This document shows positions 38,973 to 48,230 of a stretch of 64,000 nt of DNA, in pieces. Position numbers and translations under genes: made by a program. The notes under the pieces are model-generated. The model was not told where the DNA came from, made no database searches, and was given only the letters and a program-made list of their open reading frames with translations. The number at the start of each line of letters is the position of its first letter. Positions within the stretch are counted from its first letter, which is position 1. Source of the DNA: Rhodocyclaceae bacterium (GTDB lineage: Bacteria > Pseudomonadota > Gammaproteobacteria > Burkholderiales > Rhodocyclaceae); contig JAVBXY010000017.1 in assembly GCA_030824275.1 (NCBI GenBank), positions 62,001-126,000 on the forward strand, read 5' to 3'.

Positions 38973-40778
38973 ATGTCCGACAAGGAAGCAAAGAAGCTGC
39001 CTGATCCCAAGGAAATCGCCACGACCTATGCCGAGGTGGCACAGCGTGCCGCCAAGCTGATTGGCGACCACATGCAGCGCCAGATGAAGAAGGGTGTCGG
39101 CGCGCCTTCCGACGAACTCGGCGTCGCCCAGGCCTACATGGAAATGATGTCCAAGATGCTGGCCAATCCGTACAAGCTGGCCCAGGCGCAGATGAACCTG
39201 GTGTGGGATTACTTCTCTCTGTGGCAGCACTCGATGATGCGCTTCGCCGGGATGTCGGCCGTGCCCATCGCATCACCAAAGAAGGGCGACAAGCGCTTTG
39301 CCGATGTGCAGTGGGAAGAGCACTTCCTGTTCGACTTCATGAAGCAGAGCTATCTGATCACGGCGCGTCACATCCACGAATCGGTGAGCAGTGTCGAGGG
39401 CCTCGACGACGTGTCGAAGAAGAAAGTTAACTTCTTCACCCGCCAGTTCATCGACGCCCTGTCGCCGTCCAACTTTGCCATGACCAATCCGGAAGTGCTG
39501 CGCGAGACGGTCAAGAGCAATGGGCAGAACCTGCTCAAGGGCTTCAACAACCTGCTGCGCGACATCGAGGAAGGCGACGGCCAGCTGCGCGTCAAGATGA
39601 CTGACCCGACCGCCTTCAAGCTCGGTGAGAACGTCGCTTCGACGCCGGGCAAGGTGGTGTTCCAGAACGACCTGATCCAGTTGATCCAGTTCAATCCGAC
39701 TACCAAGGAACAGTACAAGCGGCCACTGCTGATCATTCCGCCTTGGATCAACAAGTACTACATCCTCGACCTCAAGCAGAGCAATTCCTTCATCAAGTAC
39801 GCCACTGATCAAGGCCATACCGTCTTCGTCATTTCCTGGGTGAACCCGGACGCCAAGCTGGCGCAGAAGGGCTTCGACGATTACATGACGGAGGGTTCGC
39901 TGGCCGCCATCGACGCGGTCTGCCAGCAGACCGGCGAAAAGGAAGTGAACCTGATCGGCTACTGTCTGGGTGGCACCCTGCTTGGCTCGACCATGGGCTA
40001 CATGGCTGCGAAGAAAGACAAACGCGTTGCCTCGGCGACCTTCTTCGTCGCCCTGCTCGACTTCTCGATTCCCGGCGAACTGGGCGTGTTCATCGATGAG
40101 GAGCAGGTCGCCAACCTCGAGAAGAAAATGTCCGAGCGCGGCTATCTGGAAGGCTCGGAGATGGCCGGCACCTTCAACATGCTGCGCTCCAACGACCTGA
40201 TCTGGTCCTTCGTGGTGAACAACTACCTGATGGGCAAGGACCCCTTCCCCTTCGACCTGCTGTTCTGGAATTCCGATTCCACGCGCATGCCCTACAAGAT
40301 GCACAGCTTCTACCTGCGCAACATGTACATGAAGAACCTGCTCAAGGAGCCGGGCGGCATTACCTTGCTCGACACGCCGATCGATCTTTCCAAGGTCAAG
40401 ACGCCGAGCTACTTCATCTCCACCAACGAAGACCACATCGCGCCGTGGAAGAGCACCTACATCGGTTCCCGCGCGCTGGGCGGCCCGGTGCGTTTCGTCC
40501 TCGGCGGCTCCGGCCACATCGCCGGCATCGTCAATCCGCCGTCCGCCAACAAGTACGGCTTCTGGACCAACGACAAGGCCAAGGGTGATTCGCCCGACGA
40601 ATGGTTTGCCGGCGCCAAGCAGCACGAAGGCTCCTGGTGGACCGATTGGCAGAAGTGGATCACCGACCTTGACGACGCCAAGGTGCCGGCGCGCGACCCG
40701 GCCAAGGGCAAGCTCAAGCCCCTGGAGGATGCGCCGGGTTCCTTCGTCAAGTTCCGCCTCGACATGCAGAAGAAGTGA
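38973..40778 (+). CDS. phaC: Class I poly(3-hydroxyalkanoate) synthase
   Basis: A 601-residue PHA synthase that polymerises (R)-3-hydroxyacyl-CoA. N-terminal regulatory helices about 1-200, then an alpha/beta-hydrolase catalytic domain with the lipase-like box GYCLGG (Cys nucleophile near 330), PPWINKYYILDL, a late catalytic Asp in STNEDHIAPW and His in GGSGHIAGIVNPP near 511. Class I length is about 560-600. ATG 38973 follows AAGGAAGACACC. No phaB/phaA/phasin follows; the stop overlaps the next gene. Acetyl-CoA and acetoacetyl-CoA from the liu operon can supply its substrate. Confidence 0.95.
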   Translation: MSDKEAKKLPDPKEIATTYAEVAQRAAKLIGDHMQRQMKKGVGAPSDELGVAQAYMEMMSKMLANPYKLAQAQMNLVWDYFSLWQHSMMRFAGMSAVPIASPKKGDKRFADVQWEEHFLFDFMKQSYLITARHIHESVSSVEGLDDVSKKKVNFFTRQFIDALSPSNFAMTNPEVLRETVKSNGQNLLKGFNNLLRDIEEGDGQLRVKMTDPTAFKLGENVASTPGKVVFQNDLIQLIQFNPTTKEQYKRPLLIIPPWINKYYILDLKQSNSFIKYATDQGHTVFVISWVNPDAKLAQKGFDDYMTEGSLAAIDAVCQQTGEKEVNLIGYCLGGTLLGSTMGYMAAKKDKRVASATFFVALLDFSIPGELGVFIDEEQVANLEKKMSERGYLEGSEMAGTFNMLRSNDLIWSFVVNNYLMGKDPFPFDLLFWNSDSTRMPYKMHSFYLRNMYMKNLLKEPGGITLLDTPIDLSKVKTPSYFISTNEDHIAPWKSTYIGSRALGGPVRFVLGGSGHIAGIVNPPSANKYGFWTNDKAKGDSPDEWFAGAKQHEGSWWTDWQKWITDLDDAKVPARDPAKGKLKPLEDAPGSFVKFRLDMQKK

Positions 40779-41272
40779 ACGGGACGGACCATCCGCCAGT
40801 AGCGGGCGCGCAGTCTTCGGACGGCGCGCCCGTTTTGCTTGGCGCTACGCTGCGAATCGTCTTCGACACCAATGTGCTGCTCTCCATGTACGTCTTCGTC
40901 GATAGCCGCTTCGCGCCGTTTCGCCTGCGTGTCGATGCGGGGCAGTGGATCGCGCTGACATCGCCGACCTGTCTCGGCGAGTTCGAACGGGTACTGGCCT
41001 ATCCGGCCTTCGCCCTCGATGTCGCCGCCCAGGCGGCCATCTTCGCCAGCTATGCCGGCATTGCGGAGTCAGTGGTAGCGGACCCGTCGCCGCAGATCGT
41101 GTTGCCCCGTTGCCAGGATCGCGACGACCAGAAGTTTCTCGAGGCGGCCCGAGATGGCGGTGCGCAGTGGCTGGTTACTGCCGACAAGGCCCTGCTCAAA
41201 CTGGCCCGGCGCGACAAGCTGAAGGGCCTGTTCCGAATTCTTACGCCGGAAGCCGCTCTGGCAGAACTCTAA
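40775..41272 (+). CDS. PIN-domain putative toxin
   Basis: A 165-residue PIN-domain protein (COG1569-like putative toxin family). Acidic catalytic residues: D in LRIVFDTNVLLS near 30, E in LGEFERVL near 69, D in CQDRDDQKFLEAA near 114 and D in WLVTADKALL near 134, as expected for a metal-dependent ribonuclease. GTG 40775 overlaps the phaC stop by 4 bp, and the first ~25 residues precede the core fold, so a later start is possible. No antitoxin gene lies next to it. The stop TAA runs into a dispersed-motif copy. Confidence 0.82.
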   Translation: MNGTDHPPVAGAQSSDGAPVLLGATLRIVFDTNVLLSMYVFVDSRFAPFRLRVDAGQWIALTSPTCLGEFERVLAYPAFALDVAAQAAIFASYAGIAESVVADPSPQIVLPRCQDRDDQKFLEAARDGGAQWLVTADKALLKLARRDKLKGLFRILTPEAALAEL

Positions 41273-41296
41273 AAAGTCGGCGTTCGCGAGACGGCG
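41272..41296 (+). repeat. Dispersed 25-bp motif, copy 11 (on the stop codon of the PIN gene)
   Basis: AAAAGTCGGCGTTCGCGA + GACGGCG. The motif starts on the last A of the TAA stop codon. It lies between the convergent PIN and histidine kinase genes. Confidence 0.75.
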
Positions 41297-41308
41297 ATTG
41301 GTAACAGG

Positions 41309-43306
41309 CTAGGCCGCCGTAGCCGGCAGTTCGATACGGAAGTGCGCGCCCATGCCGGCGGTCGATTCCACCGTGATGCTGCCGCCATGCAGATCGACGG
41401 CGCGTTTGACGATGGCCATGCCTAACCCCGTACCCGGAATGTTGCCGACGTTGCCGCCCCGGTGGAAGGTATCGAAGACGTGGGGCATGTCGGCGGCGGG
41501 AATGCCGATGCCCGTGTCGGATACCTGAATGCGCAGGTGTTCGACGTCACCCTCGATGCGGCAGCTTACGGTGCCGTTTTCGGGCGAGTACTTGTAGGCA
41601 TTGGCCAGCAGATTGCCGAGGATGTGTCCGAGCAGGGCACCGTCGAGCATCATGGTCTCGGCCTGGAAATCCGCCGCATAGTCGAGGCGGGCGAACTTCT
41701 CGTCACCGGCAGCGCGGGCGCTTTCCTCCGCCATGCGGCGACAGGCTTCCTTGATGCGTACCGGGCCGGGCTTGAATTCGAGATGGCCGGCCTCGGCACG
41801 ACCGATGACGAGGATGCCTTCGAGCATGCTGGTCATGCGCTTGACGGCGGTTTCGATGGCGCACACCACCTCCTGCCGTTCCTCGGGCGGCATGCGCTCG
41901 TTGTAATAGTGCAGCAGTTCCGCCGAGGACAGGATGGTGGCCAGCGGCGTGCGGAACTCGTGCGATGTCATCGACACGAACTGGCTTTTCATGGCGTTGA
42001 GTTCACGCTGCTGCTTGAGGGCTTCCTGGATGCTGGCCTCGGCCTGCTTGCGCGCGGTGATGTCCTGAAGGGTTTCGATGGCGCCGACGATGCGGCCCTC
42101 GGCATCGCGGATCGGCGCCGCCGTGAAATAGAGCCAGCGTTCCAGGCTGGGGAACCAGTCCTCGGCCTCGTAACCATCGCCGACGATGTCCGAGCGACGG
42201 CACTTGCCCTTGTACAGCGCCTCCAGCTCGGCATTCCGTTCCATGTCGCCGCGCATCACCACGTCGGCGAGCACCGGGCGCGGCTCGGCATGGAAGGCAC
42301 GCCAGGCATCGCGGGTGCCGATGATCGCGTCCTTGGGAATGCGCAGGATGGTTTCGCAGGCGCGGTTCCAGTGCGTCACGCGATGCTCGGTGTCGAGCAC
42401 GAAGGTGGGCAGCGGATTGTTGTCGAGGATCTCGTGCAGCATGCGGCTGGATTCCTCGGCCAGTTCCCGCGCCAGGGTCAGCGACTGGGCGGCGTGCTGC
42501 GCCTCCTGGATTTCCTTGCGCGCCTTGTTCTCGCTGGCGATGGTTTCGGCCAGGCGCTGCGCCAGGGCGTTGAAGGATTCCTGCAACTGGCCCAGCTCGC
42601 GGTTGCCGGCGGTGTCGATGGCCAGTGGCTCGCGACCCAGGGTGGCGAGACTGACGCGGCTGACGCCATCGGTCAGCGCCTTGATGGGACGGGCGATGTA
42701 GGCACTGCCGAAGAACATCAGTACGGCAGAGAGGATCAGCGCCATCAGGCTGGTGTTGAGGAAGATGGCAATGCCGCCTCGGGCCAGCTGGCGCACGATG
42801 GCGTCCTGGTCCATGTAGATGCTGAGGGTGCCGATTTCCTTGCCGCCGCTGGCCATGGGCGAGAGCAGGGGATAGTCCTTGCGGCGGTCAGTGGGCTCCG
42901 TCGCCGGTCGCCGATTGTTGCGGACCAGTTCGCCGCTGTCCGGGTCGCGGCTCACCGTTAATACCAGCGCGTCATGCTTGTCGGCGATCACTACCTGCGA
43001 GACGTAGCGGTTTTGCACGATGCCCATGGCCGCCGCACCAACCTGCTGGGGGTCGAGATTCCAGATGGCATTGCCGAGAGTGGGCTGGAAGTTGCGCGCC
43101 ATGGCGGCGATTTCCGCTTCCATGGAACGGGTCAGGGAGATGCGTTCGAAATACACCTGGCCGGCAGCGACGAGAAAGGCGACTGTCGCGTAATACAGCA
43201 GCACGCGGCGGAAAACCCGCAGCGTGGTGGAGTCGACACTGAGCTTGGTGACGCGGATTCCCGTTCTCCTGATAATGCAATTGTATTGACGAGGGACTTC
43301 GGGCAT
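41309..43306 (-). CDS. Membrane histidine kinase with PAS domain
   Basis: A 665-residue sensor kinase with no adjacent response regulator. TM helix about 27-47, periplasmic part about 48-205, second TM (ALILSAVLMFFGSAYIA) about 207-223, HAMP about 225-275, PAS about 305-430 (NNPLPTFVLDTEHRVTHWNRA; ETLQDITARK), HisKA with phospho-His in VSMTSHEFRTPLATILSS near 450, and HATPase with NLLANAYKYSPENG, VSDTGIGIP and GTGLGMAIVKRAVD. I take ATG 43306 with a moderate AAGGG; upstream in-frame starts would run antisense into the divergent gene. A perfect AGGAG at 43264-43270 is followed by no standard start codon. It is divergent from a periplasmic binding protein that could feed it a signal. Confidence 0.88.
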   Translation of the reverse strand: MPEVPRQYNCIIRRTGIRVTKLSVDSTTLRVFRRVLLYYATVAFLVAAGQVYFERISLTRSMEAEIAAMARNFQPTLGNAIWNLDPQQVGAAAMGIVQNRYVSQVVIADKHDALVLTVSRDPDSGELVRNNRRPATEPTDRRKDYPLLSPMASGGKEIGTLSIYMDQDAIVRQLARGGIAIFLNTSLMALILSAVLMFFGSAYIARPIKALTDGVSRVSLATLGREPLAIDTAGNRELGQLQESFNALAQRLAETIASENKARKEIQEAQHAAQSLTLARELAEESSRMLHEILDNNPLPTFVLDTEHRVTHWNRACETILRIPKDAIIGTRDAWRAFHAEPRPVLADVVMRGDMERNAELEALYKGKCRRSDIVGDGYEAEDWFPSLERWLYFTAAPIRDAEGRIVGAIETLQDITARKQAEASIQEALKQQRELNAMKSQFVSMTSHEFRTPLATILSSAELLHYYNERMPPEERQEVVCAIETAVKRMTSMLEGILVIGRAEAGHLEFKPGPVRIKEACRRMAEESARAAGDEKFARLDYAADFQAETMMLDGALLGHILGNLLANAYKYSPENGTVSCRIEGDVEHLRIQVSDTGIGIPAADMPHVFDTFHRGGNVGNIPGTGLGMAIVKRAVDLHGGSITVESTAGMGAHFRIELPATAA

Positions 43307-43336
43307 ATTACCAAAACCCTTCCTCATGCCCTGCCC

Positions 43337-44110
43337 ATGAGACTCTTCCTGTCCCTTGCCTGTCTGATCCTGTTGTCGCCGTTCGCTCGCGCCGCCGACG
43401 CGCTGGTGTTCTGTTTTGAAAACGAGAACGTGCGGCCTTGGCGCACCGTCGAGGTGACGGGCCTCAATTTCGACTTGTTGAACCGTGTAGCGACACAGAC
43501 CGGCCTGAGCTTCCGCTATGAAGGTACACCCTGGAAGCGCTGCTTGCAGGATTTGCGCTCCGGTACAGTGGATGGCGCGCTGGCGGCCAGTTTCCGTCCC
43601 GAGCGTCGCAAGATCGCCGCCTATCCCGGCGGCGACAAGCCTGACGTTTCCAAACATCTGCACGTGGATCGCTATGTCGTCGTCCGTCGCAAGGGCTCGG
43701 CCGTCAATTGGGACGGCAAGGATTTTCACGGTCTGAGCGGACCGGTGGGCGCCCAGTTCGGCTACTCCGTGGTCAGCGACCTGAAGGAAGCGGGGACGCT
43801 CGTGGATGACGGTGCGCACAGCCCGGTGGATGTGCTGCGCAAGCTGCTGCACGGCCGCGTCGATGCGGTGACCTGTCTGGCTGGCGAGGCGGCGGCGCTG
43901 CTCGAGGAGGCCGAGTTCCGCAGCCTGGAAATCCTGCCCCGCCCTTATATTGAAAAGCCCTATTACCTGATCATGTCCCACGCCATGATGGCCTCGCGTC
44001 GGGCGACCGCCGAGGCGATCTGGAACGGGATACAGAAGGTGCGCAACAGCGCCGAATACAAGGCGAAAGAACGCGCGGCCCTCGCCGCCGAGCGCAAGCC
44101 CGGCAAATAG
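43337..44110 (+). CDS. Periplasmic solute-binding protein, family 3-like
   Basis: A 257-residue protein with a signal peptide (MRLFLSLACLILLSPFARA). The rest follows the SBP_bac_3 pattern seen in polar amino acid binding proteins: EVTGLNFDLLNRVATQTGLSFRYEGTPWKRCLQDLRSGTVDGA, PVGAQFGYSVVSDLKEAGTLVDDG, and LHGRVDAVTCLAGEAAALL. No transporter gene is near, so it probably serves a sensory or scavenging role with the divergent histidine kinase. Only 30 bp separate the two starts. Start ATG 43337 (43325 also in frame). Confidence 0.87.
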   Translation: MRLFLSLACLILLSPFARAADALVFCFENENVRPWRTVEVTGLNFDLLNRVATQTGLSFRYEGTPWKRCLQDLRSGTVDGALAASFRPERRKIAAYPGGDKPDVSKHLHVDRYVVVRRKGSAVNWDGKDFHGLSGPVGAQFGYSVVSDLKEAGTLVDDGAHSPVDVLRKLLHGRVDAVTCLAGEAAALLEEAEFRSLEILPRPYIEKPYYLIMSHAMMASRRATAEAIWNGIQKVRNSAEYKAKERAALAAERKPGK

Positions 44111-44116
44111 ATTGAC

Positions 44117-44878
44117 CTACAGGTCGAGGCCGCGCGGCTTTCGACCGGCACGGGCAAAGAGGGCATCGAACAGCGGATTCGGCAGCAGGCGCAGGAGCTT
44201 GGCGACGATGCCCATCTGCCACGGAATCACGCTGTAGCTGGTGCCGCGCTCGATGGCGCGGGCAAAGCGCCGGGCGGCTTCGTCGGCCGGCAGCAGGAAG
44301 GGCATCGGATAGCGGTTCACCGCCGTCATCGGCGTGGCGATGTAACCCGGTGCGATGGTGACCACGCGCACGCCGCTGCCGCGCAGTTCGATGCGCAGGG
44401 CTTCCAGGTAGGCGATGACGGCAGCCTTCGAGGCGCTGTAGGCGCCGGCGCCCGGCAGGCCGCGTATTCCCGCCACGGAGGCGATGCCGACCATGCGGCC
44501 GCTGCCCTGGACCCGCATGGCGGCGACGAAGGGCTGGAAGGTTTGCATCAGCCCCGTCACGTTGGTGTCGAAAACGCGACGGAAAGCCGGCACGTCGCCG
44601 GCCTCTTCGGTCAGGGTGCCGACCGAGACGCCGGCATTGGCGATGACGATGTCTGGTACGCCGAAGCGGGTGATGAAGTCCATACCTGCAGCCTGCAAGG
44701 CGGCGCCGTCGGTGACATCGAGGGCATAGCAGGCGTGGTGGCCGGGGAGCGATGCCGCCAGTTCCTCGAGTCTGGCTTCCCGGCGCGCAACCAGACCGAG
44801 GTTGGCACCTGCAGCGGCATAGTGACGGGCAAGTGCTTCGCCGATGCCCGAAGAGGCGCCGGTGAGGAAAACGCGCAC
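44117..44878 (-). CDS. Short-chain dehydrogenase/reductase
   Basis: A 253-residue SDR with NAD(P)-binding TGASSGIG near 6-13, VIANAGVSVG, and catalytic YSASK (Tyr near 152, Lys near 156). The C-terminus (GRKPRGLDL) is basic. GTG 44878 overlaps the dsbA stop (TAGTG), linking it to dsbA. In related betaproteobacteria a similar SDR follows dsbA; its substrate is not known. Confidence 0.88.
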   Translation of the reverse strand: MRVFLTGASSGIGEALARHYAAAGANLGLVARREARLEELAASLPGHHACYALDVTDGAALQAAGMDFITRFGVPDIVIANAGVSVGTLTEEAGDVPAFRRVFDTNVTGLMQTFQPFVAAMRVQGSGRMVGIASVAGIRGLPGAGAYSASKAAVIAYLEALRIELRGSGVRVVTIAPGYIATPMTAVNRYPMPFLLPADEAARRFARAIERGTSYSVIPWQMGIVAKLLRLLPNPLFDALFARAGRKPRGLDL

Positions 44879-45525
44879 TATTTCTTGCCGACGCCCGGCT
44901 GAGCGGACTCCGCTCGGGCGCGGTCGATCAGCTGATCGAGCAGCTTGAGCAGGTCTTCGTAGTTACCGGGTGTCAGCGCAGCATAGCGGCCCTGCACGAT
45001 CACCGCCGGCACGCCGGTGATGCCCGAAGCGGCAGTGAGCTGCTTGGATTGCTGCACGCGACCCATGACGGCAAAGGAATTCCAGGTCTCGGCGAATTTC
45101 TTCGCGTCCACGCCTTCCTTTGTCATCCATTCGAGCAGGGTCTTCTCGTCGTCCAGGCGGACACGGTCCATGTGGATGGCATTGAAGACCTTGGCGTGGA
45201 ATTTCTCCGTCAGGCCCATGGCTTCCAGGGTGTAGAACAGGCGTGCGCCCGGCTGCCACTTGTTGTTGGGGAAGATGGTCGGGATGCGGCGGAAGCTCAC
45301 GTCCTTGGGCAGCTTCTTCACCCAGGCGCCGAGCAGCGGCTCGAAGTCGAAGCAGTGCGGGCAGCCATACCAGAAGAATTCTGTGACCTCGATCTTGTTT
45401 TTGGCATCCACCATCATGGGCGGATTGACGAGACGGAAATCGCGGTCCGGCAGCAGGTCCGCCGCGCCAGCGGCGCCGGATGCAATGAAAACGAGTATTG
45501 CCAGAACGGAACGCCACGCTTTCAT
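44878..45525 (-). CDS. dsbA: Thiol:disulfide interchange protein DsbA
   Basis: A 215-residue periplasmic oxidoreductase with signal peptide (about 1-21) and thioredoxin active site Y-G-C-P-H-C (Cys55, Cys58), followed by FDFEPLLGAWVKKLP and the cis-Pro loop ITGVPAVIVQGRYAAL near 169. It introduces disulfides into secreted proteins, and several secreted proteins encoded here have paired Cys. ATG 45525 follows TAAGGAGAATGCA. Confidence 0.95.
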   Translation of the reverse strand: MKAWRSVLAILVFIASGAAGAADLLPDRDFRLVNPPMMVDAKNKIEVTEFFWYGCPHCFDFEPLLGAWVKKLPKDVSFRRIPTIFPNNKWQPGARLFYTLEAMGLTEKFHAKVFNAIHMDRVRLDDEKTLLEWMTKEGVDAKKFAETWNSFAVMGRVQQSKQLTAASGITGVPAVIVQGRYAALTPGNYEDLLKLLDQLIDRARAESAQPGVGKK

Positions 45526-45719
45526 TGCATTCTCCTTAACGTGAAAGAAGTCGTTCGGAGCGACGGGTAATAGCCGAGCGAAGCGAGCCGACTGGTAACC
45601 CCCCGCGAGGGAAGGTCGCATGCGACGTTTGCGATTGGAGGCGAAGGGGGGCGGGCGACCAATCGACTTTCGCGTGTTTCATCATCGGTGGGCGGCTCTC
45701 GCTGTCATGAACGTCGATC
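45526..45719. other. Spacer between dsbA and the SPOR gene
   Basis: A 194-bp spacer with no credible gene. It contains GCCGAGCGAAGCGAGC (45573-45589 region), able to form a short hairpin but without a U run on the minus strand, so I do not call a terminator. The dsbA promoter is probably here. Confidence 0.4.
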
Positions 45720-46397
45720 CTACTGTTTGACGACGCTGGCCTGCACACCGGACTGGGATAGCAGGGTGCGGGCTCGGTTCATTTCCTCGGGACTCTTGAA
45801 GGGGCCGACGCGCACGCGGTGCATGGTGCCCTTGTCGGGAATGCTCACTTCCTGGACATTGGTTTCGAGTCCGGTCAGGGCCAGCTTGGCCTTGAGGTTG
45901 TCGGCGTCGGCGGCCTTCTGGAAGGCCCCGGCCTGGAGGAAGAAGGTTTCGGCCGGCTTGGCATCGGCGGCGGTCGATGCGGAAGAAGTCGGCGCTGGCG
46001 GTACGGCGGCCGCTGGCGTTCCGGGCGCGGCAGGCTTGGCGCCCGGCGTGGCCTGCTGCTTGCCTTCGAGGATGCCGTAGAACTCGAAGCGCTGTTTGTC
46101 TGCGCTGCGATCCGTAGGCTTGTCACCTGGCTTGCCGGGCAACGGCGCGGGGGCCTGCGCAGCGGCGGCCGGGCTGCCGGGGACGGCGCCGTTGCCGGGC
46201 CGTTCCGCGCGCGGCATTATTTCCTTATTCTGGAAGGGCAGCGGCGACTTGTTGAGATACCAGACCACGCCGAAGGCGACGGCGAGACCGACCACCAGGC
46301 CGACGAAAATGCCGACGAGGGTGCCGCCGCCGCTTTTCTTCTTCTGCGCCGGCTTTTTCTGTGTCGGGTTGCGATTGACGTGGTTGCTGGTCTTCAT
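45720..46397 (-). CDS. SPOR-domain membrane protein (FtsN-like)
   Basis: A 225-residue bitopic protein: basic Lys-rich N-terminus (KKPAQKKKSGGG), TM helix about 27-48 (VGIFVGLVVGLAVAFGVVWYL), an Ala/Pro-rich linker about 60-145, and a C-terminal SPOR domain (ETFFLQAGAFQKAADADNLKAKLALTG ... MHRVRVGPFKSPEEMNRARTLL) that binds septal denuded glycan. VPPAPTSS in the linker is encoded by a dispersed-motif copy. The arrangement directly downstream of argS is usual in beta-proteobacteria. Confidence 0.92.
   Translation of the reverse strand: MKTSNHVNRNPTQKKPAQKKKSGGGTLVGIFVGLVVGLAVAFGVVWYLNKSPLPFQNKEIMPRAERPGNGAVPGSPAAAAQAPAPLPGKPGDKPTDRSADKQRFEFYGILEGKQQATPGAKPAAPGTPAAAVPPAPTSSASTAADAKPAETFFLQAGAFQKAADADNLKAKLALTGLETNVQEVSIPDKGTMHRVRVGPFKSPEEMNRARTLLSQSGVQASVVKQ
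45984..46008 (+). repeat. Dispersed 25-bp motif, copy 12 (inside SPOR gene)
   Basis: AGAAGTCGGCGCTGGCGG + TACGGCG, one mismatch from the consensus. It encodes AVPPAPTS in the proline-rich linker. Confidence 0.8.
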
Positions 46398-46400
46398 GGA

Positions 46401-48155
46401 TTACATGCTCGCAGGTTGGGAGACGCCAAGAATCGAAAGTCCGTTGCGCAACACCTGCCGCGTGGCCAGGGCCAGGGCGAGGCGGGCATGCTTCGTCGCT
46501 TCATCGTCCACCAGTACGCGCTCGGCGTTATACCAGCCGTGGAAGTCGGCGGCGAGATCTTTGAGATAGAAGGCGATGCTGTGCGGCGCATAGTCGCGGG
46601 CGCCCTGCTGGATCAGCTCGGGGAATTCTGCCAGACGGGCGCAGAGGGCGGCTTCGCGTTCGTGAATGAGCGGCGTCAGGTCCACTTTTCCAAGGCTTGC
46701 AGCATCGCCCTCCCACTGCCCGAACACCGAGCAGATACGGGCGTGAGCGTATTGCACGTAGTACACCGGGTTGTCGTTGCTCTGGCTGGTGGCGAGGTCG
46801 AGGTCGAAATCCAGGGCCTGGTCGCACTTGCGCAACATGTAGAAGAAGCGACAGGCGTCGTTACCGACCTCAGCACGCAACTGGCGCAGGGTCACATATT
46901 CGCCGGCGCGGGTGGACATGGCGGCCTTCTGGCCGTCGCGGAACAGGCTGACGAACTGCACCAGGGCCACGTCGAGCTTGTCGGTGTCGGCGCCCGAGGC
47001 GGCCAGTGCGCCTTTGACGCGGGGAATATAGCCGTGATGATCGGCGCCCCAGACGTCCACCACCTTGTCGAAACCGCGCTCGAACTTGTTCAGGTGGTAG
47101 GCGATGTCGGAGGCGAAATAGGTGTAGATGCCGTTGTCACGCTGGACCACGCGGTCCTTCTCGTCGCCGAAGGCGGTGGAGCGGAACCACTTGGCACCGT
47201 CCTGTTCGTAGATGTGATTCTTGGCTTCGAGCGCGGCGACGGCCTTCGCCACCATGCCCGTGTCGTAGAGGCTGCGTTCGGAGAACCAGACGTCGAAATG
47301 CACGCCGAACTCTTCCAGGTCGGCGCGGCAGTCGGTCAGTTGCTCGTTCAGGGCGTGGCCGTGCACGTAGCTCCAGTCCTCGCCCAGCAGATCCTTACCA
47401 GCGGCGATGAAGCCGTCGAGCTTGGCTTCGAGGTCGTCCGTGTCCGGCACACAGGTCATGATCGCTTCGATGGGATGGACGTAGCGATCACCATGGGCCA
47501 GTTTGATCTGCTCAGCCATCTCGCGCACGTAGCCGCCCTGATAGGCGTTGGGCGGGAAGGGGATGATTTCGTCGAAGAGTTCGAGATAGCGCAGCCAGGT
47601 GGAGACGGCGAGGATGTCCATCTGCCGGCCGGCGTCATTGACGTAGTACTCGCGCGCCACCTGATAGCCGGCATAGGCCAGCAACGAGGCGAGGCTGGCG
47701 CCATAGGCGGCGCCGCGGCCGTGGCCGACGTGCAGCGGGCCGGTCGGGTTGGCAGAGACGAATTCGACTTGCAGCTTCTTGCCCTTGCTTAGGCCACGGC
47801 CGAAGTCGCCGCCATGGGCGAGCACGGTGTGCACCACGGCGGTGCGGGCGGCGGGCGCCAGGGTGAAGTTGATGAAGCCGGCGCCGGCGATCTCGGTCTT
47901 GATCACCCAGGGCGAGGGCGGCAGTTCGCGCTGGAGCCGCTCGGCGATCTGGCGCGGGTTGGCCTTGAGGGCGCGGGCCAGTTGCATGGCGAGATTGCTG
48001 GCGAAATCGCCATGACTGGCCTGCTTGGGCCGCTCCAGCAGAATCTCGGTGTCATGTTGCTCGGGAGCCACGCTGGCCAGCGCCGTGCGCAGCAGGCCGG
48101 CGAGATGTTGACGGATATCGGGAAGGGGTGCGGCGACAGGCATGGCGAGGGACAT
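46401..48155 (-). CDS. argS: Arginyl-tRNA synthetase
   Basis: A 584-residue class I synthetase. VSANPTGPLHVGHGRGAAYG near 126-145 holds the HIGH-type motif (HVGH); MSTRAGEYVTLRQL near 416 is the KMSK-equivalent region of ArgRS. The C-terminal helical anticodon-binding domain ends LRNGLSILGVSQPASM, where ALxxLxILGVxxPxxM is typical. N-terminal Add1 domain about 1-115. Start ATG 48155 (48143 in frame is an alternative). It is followed after 3 nt by the SPOR gene. Confidence 0.97.
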   Translation of the reverse strand: MSLAMPVAAPLPDIRQHLAGLLRTALASVAPEQHDTEILLERPKQASHGDFASNLAMQLARALKANPRQIAERLQRELPPSPWVIKTEIAGAGFINFTLAPAARTAVVHTVLAHGGDFGRGLSKGKKLQVEFVSANPTGPLHVGHGRGAAYGASLASLLAYAGYQVAREYYVNDAGRQMDILAVSTWLRYLELFDEIIPFPPNAYQGGYVREMAEQIKLAHGDRYVHPIEAIMTCVPDTDDLEAKLDGFIAAGKDLLGEDWSYVHGHALNEQLTDCRADLEEFGVHFDVWFSERSLYDTGMVAKAVAALEAKNHIYEQDGAKWFRSTAFGDEKDRVVQRDNGIYTYFASDIAYHLNKFERGFDKVVDVWGADHHGYIPRVKGALAASGADTDKLDVALVQFVSLFRDGQKAAMSTRAGEYVTLRQLRAEVGNDACRFFYMLRKCDQALDFDLDLATSQSNDNPVYYVQYAHARICSVFGQWEGDAASLGKVDLTPLIHEREAALCARLAEFPELIQQGARDYAPHSIAFYLKDLAADFHGWYNAERVLVDDEATKHARLALALATRQVLRNGLSILGVSQPASM

Positions 48156-48230
48156 GAAGGGGGTTTCTGATGAAGGCGTGAATTATACTTCCCGATTCCC
48201 GCCAGTCTCTTGTCCCTCCAGACTCCCCTC

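Noticed and set aside
42972-43981. Extending the histidine kinase start upstream into the binding-protein gene
   Set aside because: The extra residues would be antisense to a signal-peptide-bearing protein on the plus strand; ATG 43306 gives a normal N-terminus with one TM helix.
45573-45600. Terminator after the SPOR gene
   Set aside because: The GAGCGAAGCGAGC hairpin has no following U run on the minus strand.
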